Of a DNA stretch of 64,000 bases, positions 33,181 to 45,099 are shown one piece after another (within the stretch, counting starts at the first letter, position 1; each line of letters begins with the position of its first letter). The notes beneath the pieces were generated by a model. That model worked only from the letters and a program-made list of their open reading frames with translations, made no database searches and had not been told where the DNA came from. The position numbers were made by a program, and so were the translations under genes. This DNA comes from Calliphora vicina. Taxonomy: Eukaryota; Arthropoda; Insecta; Diptera; Calliphoridae. Where the stretch lies: the NCBI RefSeq assembly GCF_958450345.1, contig NC_088780.1, forward strand, positions 132,570,226 through 132,634,225. Direction: 5' to 3'.

Positions 33181-33436
33181 TTGGTCAATTCACAAGGTCT
33201 CTTATAATGTCATATTGTCATAATGTCCTAATATTTCACAATGGTTTTTATTTTTTTTCGAGCAAAAAATGTCCTAAAATAATACTACTCTGTATGCTAT
33301 GTTTATTGTGTTATCGTAACCAACCAGCAGAGACCTGCGCCGAATGCCTAAGAGTCGGTTAAGCCGAGCTGCCGAGTCGTGATATATTAGGACATTATAA
33401 CTATATGACTGATAAGAGACCTTGTGAATTGACCAA
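33181..33436. mobile_element. 256-bp palindromic MITE, family H copy 1
   Basis: Ends TTGGTCAATTCACAAGGTCT and AGACCTTGTGAATTGACCAA are perfect inverses, and pairing continues through ATGTCATATTGTCATAATGT and ATATTAGGACATTATAAC. The centre holds GGTTAAGCCGAGCTGCCGAG. Relatives are at 33485-33725, 38975-39040 and 48965-49116. Confidence 0.85.
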
Positions 33437-33484
33437 ATTTGTTTAAATTTTTTTGTTTGTTAAGTTATGTGAAATAAACAACTG

Positions 33485-33725
33485 GGGTAGACATGGTCTG
33501 CTAATAGTCATATTGTCATAATGTACTAATATATTATAATAGTTGTTGTTGTGTTTTAAACAAAAGAAGTATTATTTTATGACAAAACAATAAACATATG
33601 TAGTTCAAATAGTCTTATTAGTTTAGAACTTTTTTGTTTGATACACAACAAAAAAATTGATTAAACTATCATAATATATTAGGATATTATGACAATATGA
33701 CCAAATACTAGACCGTGTGAATACC
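33485..33725. mobile_element. Palindromic MITE, family H copy 2 (diverged)
   Basis: AGTCATATTGTCATAATGTA on the left pairs with ATATTAGGATATTATGACAA on the right; ends GGTCTGCTAAT and CTAGACC-GTGTGAAT are degraded. It lies 50 bp from copy 1. Confidence 0.65.
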
Positions 33726-33779
33726 CCAATTATATATCTAGTTTATTTTACTTTGTTTTGTTAATCTTTATATATATAA

Positions 33780-34895
33780 CTAGCTGACCCGACAGACGTT
33801 GTCCTGTCCAAGTTAAAAAAATGCTTGTGTTCGATTTGTGAATTTGTGAGAAACGGTTTAAAAGGGTAAAAATAGTTAAAAAGGAACAAAAACGTATTAT
33901 TGAATGATAATTTTTATTCATATAGGGCATGGAATAAAATATACATAGAAGCGCTACTGAGAGACAAAGAACCTCAGTTTGTTGTCAAAAACCTAAGTCT
34001 TGCAACAACAGAATACATGTATTATTGGCCAAGTTATTAGCGAATTTAGATATTTTGAGTTTTTATTTAAAAAATCGATTTTTGTTAAGAAATATGAGTG
34101 ATCTCAGATCGAGCACCTTTTCTTGATTAAATGCAAGTTATTAGCGAATATATTTATTGTAAGTTTTTATATTCTGGCCAAAATCGATTATTGGCCAGAA
34201 TATGAGTGATCACCGATCGAGCTCCTTTTCTTGATTAAACGCTTATTGGTCAAGTTATTATATATAAATGTGTTTATATATAAAAAATGTATTTGCATCC
34301 TCTAAATTAATTTTTTTGTATGAAAACTAATGAGTAATTTCATTTGTTATGTAATTTTATTTCAATGGATATTTTCTCGTGATCTCGTTTTCGAATTTTA
34401 ATTAATAACACTCTGCTACAAAAAAACACTTTTGGTCAGAGCTTGAAAAGCGTCCTACTGGGGGTTTTAGGACTAGGTGAGAGCATACTAAAACCATTTT
34501 CAAAGATTTTGAAACACCCTGTTTTAAAACTGTTTTAGGGTAGGTCGCACTACTTTAGTACCTCAAACTCACAGTTTAATTTTTTTTTTAAAGTTTCGCT
34601 TTATTTTTCTTACGAATTTTACTACGAACATTTAAAGTGAAATTAGCCTAATAGGTGCAGCCGTTTTTCTATTTTATAAATCGAAAAAAGTGGGCGTGGT
34701 TCATTTTTCCTTCAGTAAAAACTTAAATTGGATAAATACGAACATTTAAAGAAAATATTAGCCAAATCGGTGTAGCCGTTTTTCGATTTTAAATAAATCG
34801 AAAAAGGTGGGCGTAAAAGTGGCCGTTGTCAATTTTTCATTCCATGTTCTCAACTGATGCAATTACCAACGAACGACATTTGATTTTTATTTATA
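33780..34895 (-). repeat. Dispersed repeat family A, copy 3
   Basis: Inverted relative to copies 1 and 2. It begins CTAGCTGACCCGACAGACGT, carries two to three internal units with TCTTGATTAAACGCTTATTG near 34212, and ends AATTGCATCAGT-equivalent GATGCAATTACCAACGAACG then CATTTGATTTTTATTTATA. A family F block (34403-34582) is inserted. Confidence 0.75.
34403..34582. repeat. Dispersed repeat family F, copy 1
   Basis: TAATAACACTCTGCTACAAA, AGCTTGAAAAGCGTCCTACT and AAAACCATTTTCAAAGATTT with GAAACACCCT are found inverted at 50830-51006. It is placed inside family A copy 3. Confidence 0.7.
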
Positions 34896-35019
34896 CAGAC
34901 AGAAGATAAAGGTTGTTTTTTATAGAGGCGATGAACTTCAAATTGAAATCAAACAGGGAAAAACTTATTTAATAGCCATCCAAATGGCTTTATTAATTAG
35001 TTAATTTTTAATGGAATTA

Positions 35020-35170
35020 ATGATTTCGGGCATAGTGCAGCCACGGCGAGCGCGTAGTTGGATTAACCCTTTGCAGTAAATCTGGCTGTATCTCGCCAAT
35101 AACGCGTCGAATATTTGCCTCCAAGTGCTCGATAATTTCTGTTTTATTATCATAGATCTGACACTATATT
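35020..35170 (-). pseudogene. QQDGA-type mariner-like transposase, C-terminal tail
   Basis: The minus-strand frame YDNKTEIIEHLEANIRRVIG continues EIQPDLLQRVNP and ends shortly after. It matches the tail of the insect transposase whose catalytic part lies at 5945-6290 (an EALEANIRR-I-EI-P-ML--V segment). No other part of the element is present here. Confidence 0.65.
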
Positions 35171-36420
35171 AGGCCGATTTTCATCCTAATCCAAAACGAA
35201 TATTTGTTCTGGATATACTATTTTGTAGAAATCTGAATGTCGGTTTAATAGATTTGTTTAATGTTTTAATCTTATTCTAACATTTTCAGTAAATAAAACA
35301 AAACACTCTCCACATCTACAGGACATATTTTTTAATCAATCTAACAAATAGTTGCTCTTGTTATCATCGAAAAACATAAACCAATCTCTATACATAATTT
35401 AACATGCCAACATCCATACCTCAATAACATGTAAAATCAAACAAAAAATAAAAAAGTCATGTTTTTACAATTTTATCCATTCATCATTAATAAAAGTTGA
35501 TGTTATAACAACTAGTTAATAACAACCAAACATTGTGTGATCATAAAGGCTACTACCTACCAACTGTGTCCATGTATGTACATTAGGATGTCCCCGTTTT
35601 TATGGTGGAAAAATAAGATGTCGATGTTTCCCACTAAAATTAAAATTTAGCTTGTATCCTCAACCATTTTACAAAATTTGTAACCTGGCGTTAGTATTTA
35701 GTAAGCTGAAACAAAGGTTATTTTTCCGTTGTTCTTTTTTAAGGTTTTTTTTCATATTTCTGGCAAGGAAGATTTATCAAATATTGGTATCAGGTGATTA
35801 TTGCTTTCAATGTCGTATCTGAATTCTTCTTTTGGAAAAAAAATTTAGTTTTTTCAGTAACTTTCATATACTTAGACATAAATCACACGACCTAATTTCA
35901 TGGTGATCGGTCCATAATTATTTTAGTTGGAAACATTCACAATTTTTGTTTTTGAGGCTACTCTAATGTACATACATACATACAATATGTATACAAACAC
36001 AAACCCATTGATGTATTGGTTTGTGTTTGTGTGTATATAACAGTTACTGATTGACTTGATGTGTAAACAATATTTATTGTATGTTGTACATGACCATGAA
36101 CGGATGCATACAGGAGAACAAAAAATCTAGGACTTTATTCATAAGTGTGTGTTGACATTAACATTGATAATCATAAACACACATCCACACACACACACAC
36201 ATACAAACGCTCACCTATTTACACAACAAAATTGTTTACAACATTATAAATAAAATTTTATTGACATTTTCAAAAACCTCTAGTAAATCATTGAACCAAT
36301 AAATAATGAAGGCACCTACTGTATGTATGCCTAAAAATATGCAACTTTTATGAAAATAAACCACACATACATGCATATATAAAAACATAGATGTATATAC
36401 AGTGACGAGCATAAAAAACG
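35171..36420. other. No gene; family E piece and a CA microsatellite
   Basis: TTCAATGTCGTATCTGAATT at about 35808 and ACGACCTAATTTCATGGTGA at about 35888 match interior words of families E and B. A (CA)n microsatellite lies at about 36187-36212. The rest is AT-rich. Confidence 0.45.
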
Positions 36421-36423
36421 CAA

Positions 36424-36530
36424 CACAGAGTGGTATAGAAAAAAAATGGAAATAAATTTGTAACTTCTAAACGGCTAGTCCGACATGCGCAAAGTGGAAG
36501 TGTGATCGAGTTTAAGTTTTGAATTTGGAC
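36424..36530 (-). repeat. Dispersed block shared with 30708-30829
   Basis: AGAGTGGTATAGAAAAAAAA, TTGTAACTTCTAAACGG and ATGCGCAAAGTGGAAGTG are the inverse of words inside the 29472-30993 element. It may be a relic end of the same family. Confidence 0.55.
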
Positions 36531-38093
36531 CTATCTAAAAAACCATAAAAAGATCGAGCAAAATTAAAAAAAAAAATAAATCAACTTACACATGTAAGCT
36601 TACACAACTTACACGTTTAAGCGTATTTTTGGTAGATCTTCTCAAGGAAAAATTGAGACCCGAGGTGACCCTTAGTGCTAGCAAGCTGAAAAAATGCAAA
36701 TCAACTCGAAAACACCTCAGCTCCAACCATCATTCGTAACAATATCTCCAATAGTTCCCGAGATACCGAATTATTTAAAAAAACAACCTTTCTAAACCAC
36801 GGTGTGACGTCCAACTGAAATTTTGATTGAAAAATTGTAAAGCTTTCCTTTTTTAAGTACAGAAATATTTATCAGGGTTGAAATTGTTCGTATCACGAAA
36901 AACTATATCCTTTAAAGAAGCAATCAAATTTTATTTTCCCTATAGAATTAGCTATTTGTGTCCAGTGTGTTTTGACGGACACTGTAGATACCAAACAATA
37001 TGAAATATGTCAGTGTCAGTGGAACGAACATTTTTACAAATCCAACTGTTTATATGTTAATCTCATACATGCATTCATGCAGTAAGGCAGCAGTTGCGAC
37101 CATTACAATGAGGATGGGTGTTACGCACACACAAGTTTACATTAGAATGGACCTATTTTGTTGGGAGCCAATAAAGTTTTCAGTATTCCCAACTAAAATG
37201 AACGTTTTGTTTATTCTATATTATAATTATAAAGAATTTTTGTTTTTTAGCATTAGCCTAGAGCTGATTCAGTACTAGAATTTTGGCATATGCTCAATTA
37301 TCATTGTACCTTAACAATAAAACTATATTAAAAAAAAATCAAAATAATGAAAAAAAAGAAAATATGCAACAAAATTCTGCATTTGTGAGTTAAATATGCA
37401 AAAATATGCTATAAAACTCAAAATATGCTAAAATAAACTGTAAAGAGCAAAATATGCACTAATATCAATTTGTTTTTAATTTAATTTAAAAATTTTTAAA
37501 ATTGTCTGAAACGAATAAATAACTAAATCATACGTTTACAGCAAAAAATATGATAATGCATGTTTATGTTTGCCATGGTGATGATTTTTATGAAATAATA
37601 GAAATGTAAATTACTTATTGAGTTTAGTGTTTCTGTTGAAAAACACAAATCAACTTTTTTGCTGAATATTTAATCCTGCTATAAATAAAAAACATTTTAT
37701 TAGGTTTTGTTGGTTATAAAAAGGAAACAGCATTGTTAACGGAATTTTATGCACAACTCATTTATTTTTCGTTAAGGTAAATTTCAGGACTATAATGACT
37801 TTTACCAGGCCGTTTAGTTAATTTTTTTTAGTTGATGAATGGAGTGTTTTCTATATAGATTTTTTTGATATAAATATGTAGTGTATTTTAAGGGAATTCT
37901 GTGGAGGTGTTCCTAGCTCGGAAAGTTCCTGAATGTCATCCAAGTACGTGAGCCGAAATTATTATTCAACAAGCTTTACTAGTTTCGGTACGGACAACCA
38001 TCCGTGCTTTGATGAAGGAAATTCAAGAGGCATCAGCGTAATATAGCCACATTTATGGTCATGGAAATTTTCGACAAAATAATGCGTATATAT
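36531..38093. other. No gene; ATATGC-rich patch at 37340-37460
   Basis: The patch contains at least five AAATATGC words and may be a decayed satellite-like repeat. 37900-38090 has a less biased stretch (CTAGCTCGGAAAGTTCCTGA) into which the following hAT element is inserted; it matches nothing I recognise. Confidence 0.4.
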
Positions 38094-38781
38094 TAGGGTA
38101 TTTAATCAATTAATCGTTAATTGGTTAACCGGTTAATTTGGGTCGGTTAACTGTTCGAATAATTCCAAATTGACGATTTTCCAATAACAAATATACCGAT
38201 TAATTTGTGTCGAATAACCGAAATTTATTTTTTTCACTTTTAAGATTTTTTTTGTATTTATTTTTCCGTTTTATTTCAAATACAAATGTCAAAGTAAAAT
38301 TACATGTTCCTTGGATGTTTAGTGAGTACAACAACTGACATATTTGTCGGAGGAGGACATGATAATAGACGAAACTGGAGACAAATACAAACGAGTATTT
38401 TATCAGAACTTATCGAAATTATTAAAAGTATTCAAAATCCAAGAAAAATCCAAAAATAACTCCAATGGTATAACGGAGGAGAACTAAAAAAAGAACTGAG
38501 ATATTGGATATTCTTTATCATGCCTTAATTTCGTTTTCTCCAACATCTACAATCAGCGAAAGAATTTTTTCCAAGTCAAGTTTTATTAAAACTAAAGAAA
38601 ATTAATATTTTTTTTGTTTAATTGTTAATTCTTATCAATAAAATACTTAAATAAGTACAAAAAATTCGTGGTTTTATTTTCAGTTTAAAATTAAAATCGA
38701 GATTATTCGATTAATCGATGAATTTAAAATTAACCGATTATTAACCGATTAAATGTAAACCCCGATTAATTGAATGCCCTA
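38094..38781 (+). mobile_element. hAT-type element, internally deleted
   Basis: The ends are TAGGGTATTTAATCAATTAA and TTAATTGAATGCCCTA. Flanks GTATATAT (38086-38093) and GTATATAC (38782-38789) are a 7-of-8 target duplication. TTAATCG and AACCG words crowd both ends. A plus-strand piece at about 38500-38600 reads SPTSTISERIFSKSSFIKTK, matching the hAT C-terminal motif (P-SS--SER-FS--G-I--K). The rest of the transposase is gone. Confidence 0.85.
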
Positions 38782-38974
38782 GTATATACCAGCAAAGCCG
38801 TGGAGGCTGGATTTTCTATTTAATATAACACAGTCGATATCCTGAAGTTTTTTTAATCATACAATAGAACTAATTGATTTTTTTTACCGATTAAAAAAAA
38901 CTAAGAGTTTGGCAATACCGACCAAATGCCAATATTAAATTATAAATCCTTAAAAACGTTGGACCAACATTTTA

Positions 38975-39040
38975 CATTTGTTCAATTCACAAGGTCTCTT
39001 CTCATGTCATATTGTCATAATGGACTAATATTCACGATTC
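38975..39040. repeat. Single arm of palindromic MITE family H
   Basis: GTTCAATTCACAAGGTCTCT and CATGTCATATTGTCATAATG match the left arm of 33181-33436; the right arm is missing. Confidence 0.65.
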
Positions 39041-39224
39041 GACTCTATAGAAAATCTATGTTTTTGAAGTTAAATTCGAAATTTATAAACCATTTGGTCC
39101 CTTTTTGAATACACCTATCTTGATTTACAATGTTTAACAGTGCTATGTTAGCTTATAAACTGAACTCTGTTAACTCAAATGGGTTGTGTCTAGGATTTTA
39201 AATTTCGAAATTTAACATCACACA

Positions 39225-39495
39225 CATAGAAAAACTTTAGTATAACAGTATTTTCTCGAGAAAATCTTAGGTGTAACAGTATTATCTATATAATATCTTG
39301 GTTCACGTCTGTATTTTCTACAGAAAATTTGTGTATATCTATATTTTCTTCAGTATAAAAGTATTTTCTATAGAAAATCATGGGTTTAATAATATTTTCC
39401 ATAGAAAATCTTGTGTATAACAGTACTATCTATAGAACTTCAATATAACAGTATTTTCTAAAGAACATCTTAAGTATAACAGTATTTTTACACAT
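39225..39495. repeat. Degenerate minisatellite, about 33-45 bp period
   Basis: The phrase TATAACAGTATTTTCTATAG followed by AAAATCTTGGG recurs roughly seven times with substitutions and length changes. CTATAGAAAAT hairpin-like words are in most units. Confidence 0.75.
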
Positions 39496-39984
39496 GATTT
39501 CCAACACAAAACTTTGCATATCGCACTGGTTCCTCTAAAGAGCATCAACTCAAAATTTTTCATTTTTCAGTTTTTGCAAGAAATCGATGTAAAAATACTG
39601 TAAAAATCTGCTATCATTTTCTTTGCTCTTTCGCCAAAGAATACAGTTGTATCCATACAGTTGTTTCATTGTAATGTATTCAAAAAAATATTTTTTGCTT
39701 CTACTGAACATTTTAAAATTTGGAGTTATATTCCGTTAGAAGAACCATTACGATATGTTAAAATTTATTGTGAATTTGACTTTTTTCTTTCGTCTAAAAT
39801 CCAAATTCTACACAACATTTTAACAAAATTGAATAACGTTTAAAAGTTGAACAAGTGACAAAGAAGAATTAAAGATGCAAATTAATAGTTATTGCAACTA
39901 TTATGGGTTAGCGTGAAGACCAATTTAAAATTGGCAGATTTCGAGGAAATTTTGTTTGTGGTCACAAACAAAAAATATAGGTAT

Positions 39985-40560
39985 TTTTAGTGAGATGATT
40001 TCATGGTTCTCTTTCCGCTAAGACACTTCTGCAGGTTTTAAAACAAGAAATAGCCATGCGTGGTTAAATCCGAAGAATAGAATAATTCATGGATTTTTGC
40101 AATATAAACTGCACATGTGTGTACCCTTTTGTGCCACCCATTGTGAGCAAATGCGGCAGCAATCTTGTGATCATTAAAAATTTAAACCACTGAGATGCCT
40201 ATGGCTTCCAGAATTTCTCACACTTTTGATATCCGATCCGCCAACACCATATCGTGATTTTGTTCGGGTGTAGAGACCTCAACTGGACGTCCAGAATGTT
40301 CGACATCTTTCGTGCTTTTACGGCCACAACGAAATTCAGTAAACCACTTTTTTATCCAGCTTAACCTTGGTTTGACTGTTGGTTATTTCTATAAAGGTGA
40401 CGAAATTCACTTTTTTGCAATTTCTCCTTAAGTAACAAGGTAGTCTGCTATCAAAGGCTGTGATACACAAACTAAATGAAGCAGCTTGTTCAAATTTTGA
40501 GTCGAGGAGTCAACTGACCAGTTGACAGGAGCAGTGCTGCCCTTTCAGTTAAGAGCCCAA
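39985..40560 (-). mobile_element. Internally deleted mariner, N copy 1
   Basis: Minus-strand residues KKWFTEF, then STKDVEHSGRPVEVSTPEQN and HDMVLADRISKV-EILEAIG, match the mariner HTH region. These are followed almost at once by VHTCAVYIAKIHEL and a decayed PPYSPDLAPSDYFLF-NLKK segment. The whole catalytic core between them is missing. The element at 59330-60290 has a deletion at nearly the same place. CTGCCGCATTTGCTCACAAT is common to both junction regions. Confidence 0.8.
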
Positions 40561-41240
40561 AACTCGAGACTTCAAATAAATTGTGCACCACTAAATGTTA
40601 AGGACCATCCTAATAAACATACATACAAGGTTTGAACCAAAAGCATGTTTCTATCTAGAATAAAATAGTATAGTTTTTGTTGTTTTTACTCTTACTAGCT
40701 CTTGTAGTTTTTCAATTGTTGCTGATGCTGCATTTATATTTCTGTTTATATACATATATTTTGCCACTGTTGTTGTTGTTTTGCTTTGTTAGTAAATGAG
40801 TTTACTGAATTTGTTCATAATTTGCAACAGGAAATATTTCATTACTCTCATTTACTCCAGAAAGTTTTCTAAAGAGCAAATAAAGATGAGTACATAATTT
40901 CTAGTTCATTTTCTTATTTAGTGGTGTATATTTGAGAGAATTTTACATACAAAGTGAGCGAGACCAGTACAAATGCCAGCATTGCCAGTTTTAAAGTTTA
41001 AAATGTTCGAATTGTAGTTTATAATTTTGCTGGAAAAGTATTAAAAATATGTTGATTTTGTGATATAAAATGCAATAAATTTGGAAAAATTTTTATATAA
41101 TAAATTGTTAAGTTTTCAATATTTTTTGCAATGTACTGGGATTCACAACGTATTAGTTATATTTATTTATGCAATAATTAAATATTACGTATACGTATTT
41201 CTTATGGATATCAGTTAAATATTTTTAAATTTATTCATTG
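40561..41240. other. No feature recognised
   Basis: AT-rich, with a (TTG)n-like patch near 40765-40785. No partner seen. Confidence 0.45.
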
Positions 41241-41248
41241 GTTACTAG

Positions 41249-42667
41249 TAGGGTATTCGAATTATTCGATTTTTCTCTTGTTCGAATAAAACGAATAATT
41301 CGAATAAGAGATTTTAACTTGTTCGAATAATTCGATCACACGTTTAAAATTAATCGAATTATTCGAATAATTTAAATTTTTTTTTAAAAAGTAAAGAATG
41401 TAGATTTGATGTCGGTTTTTTAATATTTTATTGTTAAAGAAAAACAAAAAATAACGTTAAAGTTAACAATTCAAGTATTGATAATGTTAAAAAACAATCG
41501 AAAACAAAGTCCATCATTAAATTTTCATCAGAAATATTCTCATCAGATTAACTCCCGAACAATCTACAAAACAATTGACTAGCAAACACTTTATTTACCG
41601 TTTTGGAGCTATGCTTTAAAAAATTTGAGCTAGTTGGACATGATCCTGAATTCAAATACAATATAAACGTATTAAGAACTTTGTTATGCCGTTCATTAAT
41701 TCGGGTTTTAAATTGAGTAACTAATTCTTTAGTATTTCTAAATTAATTATAACAAATTGTATTATACATCAAGCTTTATCGACGTTGCCGAATCTTTGCT
41801 TAATAAAGTGGTCTTGGGGAATTACACAATTAAGGGAATCTGTGCAAAGAATGATATCATTGTCAGTGAACTTGGCTAACTTGAAGTCAGGCAGTGCATG
41901 ATTGACGCATTTACAAATACGCAAAAAGTGTATTACCATGTTAGACAAAGATGTTCAACGATGTTCAAAATCATGTATAAGACGAACTCCATGCTTTTCT
42001 TGCAACAAAACGTTAGTTTGCAATATTTGTGTTTATCATTCGATTTATTAAATATTTTGCAACACTTACGTACGCGGTTAATAACATCACTTATATACAT
42101 ATATTTTAAGATCATGGCCTTCATCTATTTCAATGTAATCATTATAAATGTTATCCTCAATATCACTTTCGTCGACTGTTTCAAAATCACATTCAACTCC
42201 ACTTCAATCAAGTTAATATTTTGATTATTAATTGCGATTCTTCTAATATTTCGCCAGCTAAATAACAAATATTTTATTCCGTACCTTTTATTTTCATTGG
42301 TTCAAGTCCTAAGTTAAAAATTTTGAAAGATTTGTTTTTAGAACTGTAACTTCTTGCAGAAGGAGCTATCGGAACACTCATCTACAGTGAACGAAAGTCC
42401 CTTTGTCTTTAGTTATTTGTCGAATTTCAGAAACAATACAATTTTTGTGAGTCATTATTACTTAATTAAATTTGGAATTATGAAAAATTTTAAGCAATTT
42501 AATAAATTGAAATATATATGAACATTTATTCGTTTTATTCGATTATTCTACATAAAATTGTTCGAATTATTCGTTATTCGAAAATGGCCATTTTCAAATT
42601 GTTCGAATAATTATTCGTAAGAAATTATTCGATTAATCGAACGATCATTAGTCGAATGAATACCCTA
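41249..42667 (-). mobile_element. 1.4-kb hAT element with perfect 8-bp target duplication
   Basis: Flanked by GTTACTAG at 41241-41248 and 42668-42675. The ends are TAGGGTATTCGAATTATTCG and TCGAATGAATACCCTA. ATTCG/CGAAT words occur many times within 150 bp of each end. The minus strand retains decayed transposase: SLTVDECSDSS (near 42390), VRKCCKIFNKSNDK and KSMEFVLYMILNIVEHL (41950-42110), equivalent to the DEW, VRK---FF and TRWNS segments. Stops and frameshifts interrupt all of it. Confidence 0.9.
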
Positions 42668-42795
42668 GTTACTAGCCAATTAATAGAAAAAAATTAGTGA
42701 ACTGCAAAATGAAAGATAATGAAATAAAATCACTCATAATTTCATAAAATTTATTTTCAAAGCTCGCGCTCGTACAATTCATTATGGAAAGACGC

Positions 42796-42900
42796 ACACC
42801 GCCAGTGTTGCCAATTCATGGTGAACAAAAAGGGCTAAAACTTAGAAAAAAAAGGCTAAAAAAGTGCTAAAAAGTGGCTAAAAAATTTTTTCATTAAAAA
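42796..42900. repeat. Possible solitary hAT-like end (GGCTAAAAA repeats)
   Basis: CCAGTGTTGCCAATTCATGG is followed by AAAGGGCTAAAAC, AAAAAGGCTAAAAAAGTGC and AAAGTGGCTAAAAA words, the style of a hAT end with subterminal repeats. No inverted partner was found. Confidence 0.4.
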
Positions 42901-43667
42901 AATACATACATTTGACACAAAAAACAACTTAGAATGTTACATTTGGCTATGCCGAATAGACAAACAAAAAACGCGTATATCATACGTCGATGTATTTAAA
43001 GCCTCGTATTTATCACCTGTCCTACAAAATGCTCCTAGGCAAATTTTTTTATATGAAAGACAAATTATGTATAATGTAATCCATTGTGATAACTTCAATG
43101 GAGAATATTTTGATAAGTGAATATATGGCAAATATGCCTCTCATGTAATGCAGAAAAAAATATTGTAAAAATTATACACGTCGCCGGACAGAATTGATTT
43201 TCATTAACAAAACATAAATTTTGCCATTAGTTAATAAACACATCAAAACTAAGATAGCCAAAATTTGGAAAAAAGTTAATTTTCTATATTTGATCAGATA
43301 AAAATGATCATAGATAAATTATTATCGATAATGAACTGAATTTTTCTTTCTAAATTGGTTGGATTGTAGTCTTTGAAAACGGTATACTACATGGCATGTA
43401 TTATAAAATATTTGTTAAAGTACTATATTTACGTCAATACATCGCCCAGATAAAGTTAAAAGTATTCTCTTTAACCCTATATATGATTTTATAAACGCCC
43501 GGACCCGCGCGTAAAACATTAACATATTTATTAACAATTTTTATTCAAATAACGTCCATTTTCTCTATATTAGTTATGGCATGTTTTTAATGTATGGATG
43601 GTCCAACAATTTGTATGTGCTTAAATTGTTTACTGGTTCAACATTTTAGTTAATTTTTGTCATAATA
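42901..43667. other. No feature recognised
   Basis: AT-rich with no repeat partner or coding signal. Confidence 0.45.
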
Positions 43668-43800
43668 TCATAGAAAATATCAAGAAATTTAGTTTTTGAG
43701 CAAATGAATACTTGATTTAATTATGAAATAATTGAAACCAGTTCAGTATGTGACAAATATTTGAATTGAAACGGTTTAAGAAATAGTTTTTTCTGTGCAA
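43668..43800. repeat. Dispersed repeat family D, copy 2
   Basis: AGAAAATATCAAGAAATTTA, TTTTTGAGCAAATGAATACT and TTGAATTGAAACGGTTTAAG, ending TAGTTTTTTCTGTG, match 20941-21065. Confidence 0.7.
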
Positions 43801-43824
43801 TATGAAGATTATATTGAACAATAA

Positions 43825-44403
43825 AGCGGATGAGGCAAAAATTCCCAACCACTTTATTCTAAATACTTTTTAATAGGTATTGAAACATGTGGCCGAGCGT
43901 TGCCATGATGGAGTATTACTGTTTCATGTCTGGCTGCATATTCTGGGCATTTTTCGGCCAAAGCTCCCTTCAAACGAATCAGTTGTGCTCTGTACAGGCT
44001 CCTGTGATGGTCTGGTCAGATTTCAGCAGCTCATAATATGTATGAACCTTTTGCTCCTACCAAATACAGAGAATTACCTTAGCGCCATGGATATTCGGCT
44101 GTTAGGGTTATTGTAATGGATCCACTTTTTGTCAGAAGTAATGATTCGGTGCAGAAATTATTTTCTTTTATAGCATTCAAGCATCATTTCAGTCATGAAA
44201 AATCGTCTTTCACGGTCTCTCGGCTTCAATTCGTATAGTACCCAATTCCCCTGCATTTCGATGAATCCTGCTGCTACATGAGTATCTGCCAATGATTTAG
44301 CAAGTTCTTGTTGAATATGATAACAATCTTCATGAAGTAAGCCCTCCAATTCTTTGTCTTCAAACTTTTTTGAATGACCTTGGCGAGCTATGTCTTCCGT
44401 GGG
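43825..44403 (-). pseudogene. Mariner (irritans-like) central part, catalytic Asp to Gly
   Basis: The minus strand reads EDIARQGHSKKFEDKELEGL, LHEDCYHIQQELAKSLADTH, QGNWVLYELKPRDRERRFF and finally VILHHGNARPHVSIPIKKYL. Mariners have HHDN at the last motif; here the Asp codon is GGC (Gly). The first HTH motif and the C-terminus are missing, and stops occur in the middle. The 44403 edge passes straight into a family E repeat. Confidence 0.85.
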
Positions 44404-44760
44404 CCTTGTATGACCAATTATGCACCGATAGCCATGAAATTATGTGATTTATTTCTATTTGAGATGAATTTTATGTGGGACCTAATTTTGTAAATCACGT
44501 CACAAAGTGATACATATGTATTTATATGGAAAGCAAAAACAAAATTTCAAAAATTTTCAAAATTTGTTTTTGTTTTATGTACAAATTCTTAACAGAACAA
44601 ACGCACAAAAATTCAAGCTTTGATTTGCCTTTCATAATTTGAAAATTTTGTATATAAAACAAAAACAAATTTTTAAAAGTTTTGAAATTTTGTTTTTGCT
44701 TTCCATATAAATATCACTTAGATACCAACATTTTTAGTGTTATGCTGGGGTCATTGTGAT
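44404..44760 (+). repeat. Dispersed repeat family E, copy 2
   Basis: TTGTATGACCAATTATGCAC, GATAGCCATGAAATTATGTG and TAGATACCAACATTTTTAGT match 32479-32600. Between them an extra 200 bp contains an inverted pair, GCAAAAACAAAATTTCAAAA near 44530 against TTTTGAAATTTTGTTTTTGC near 44680. Confidence 0.6.
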
Positions 44761-44814
44761 ATGATTTCCTTGTATGGATACCTATATAAATCAGACATTT
44801 ATGACAAAAACGTA

Positions 44815-45086
44815 CTCTTCCGGCAGGACATTTGTTTGGGGGCTATGTAAAATAATGTTCAAATAAGTATCTGTAGGATTCGTTCTTCTTGCGAAAAAAA
44901 TGAATTTGAAAATTTTATCGAAATGTCTTCAAATTTACGACCTGTACTTTGCATACAAAGTTTGCAGATGATTCTGAGACGATCAGAATACATTACTGTG
45001 GGTGTTGAACTAATATGTTTGGGTGTTACAAATATCAACACAAACCCAATATGCCCACTATCCCCACTATGCTGGTGTAGAGTATA
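44815..45086 (-). repeat. Dispersed repeat family B, copy 3 (partial)
   Basis: CTTCCGGCAGGACATTTGTT, AATTTACGACCTGTACTTTG and TATGCTGGTGTAGAGTATA follow family B in minus order. Confidence 0.65.
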
Positions 45087-45099
45087 ATTAAAAAAATCT

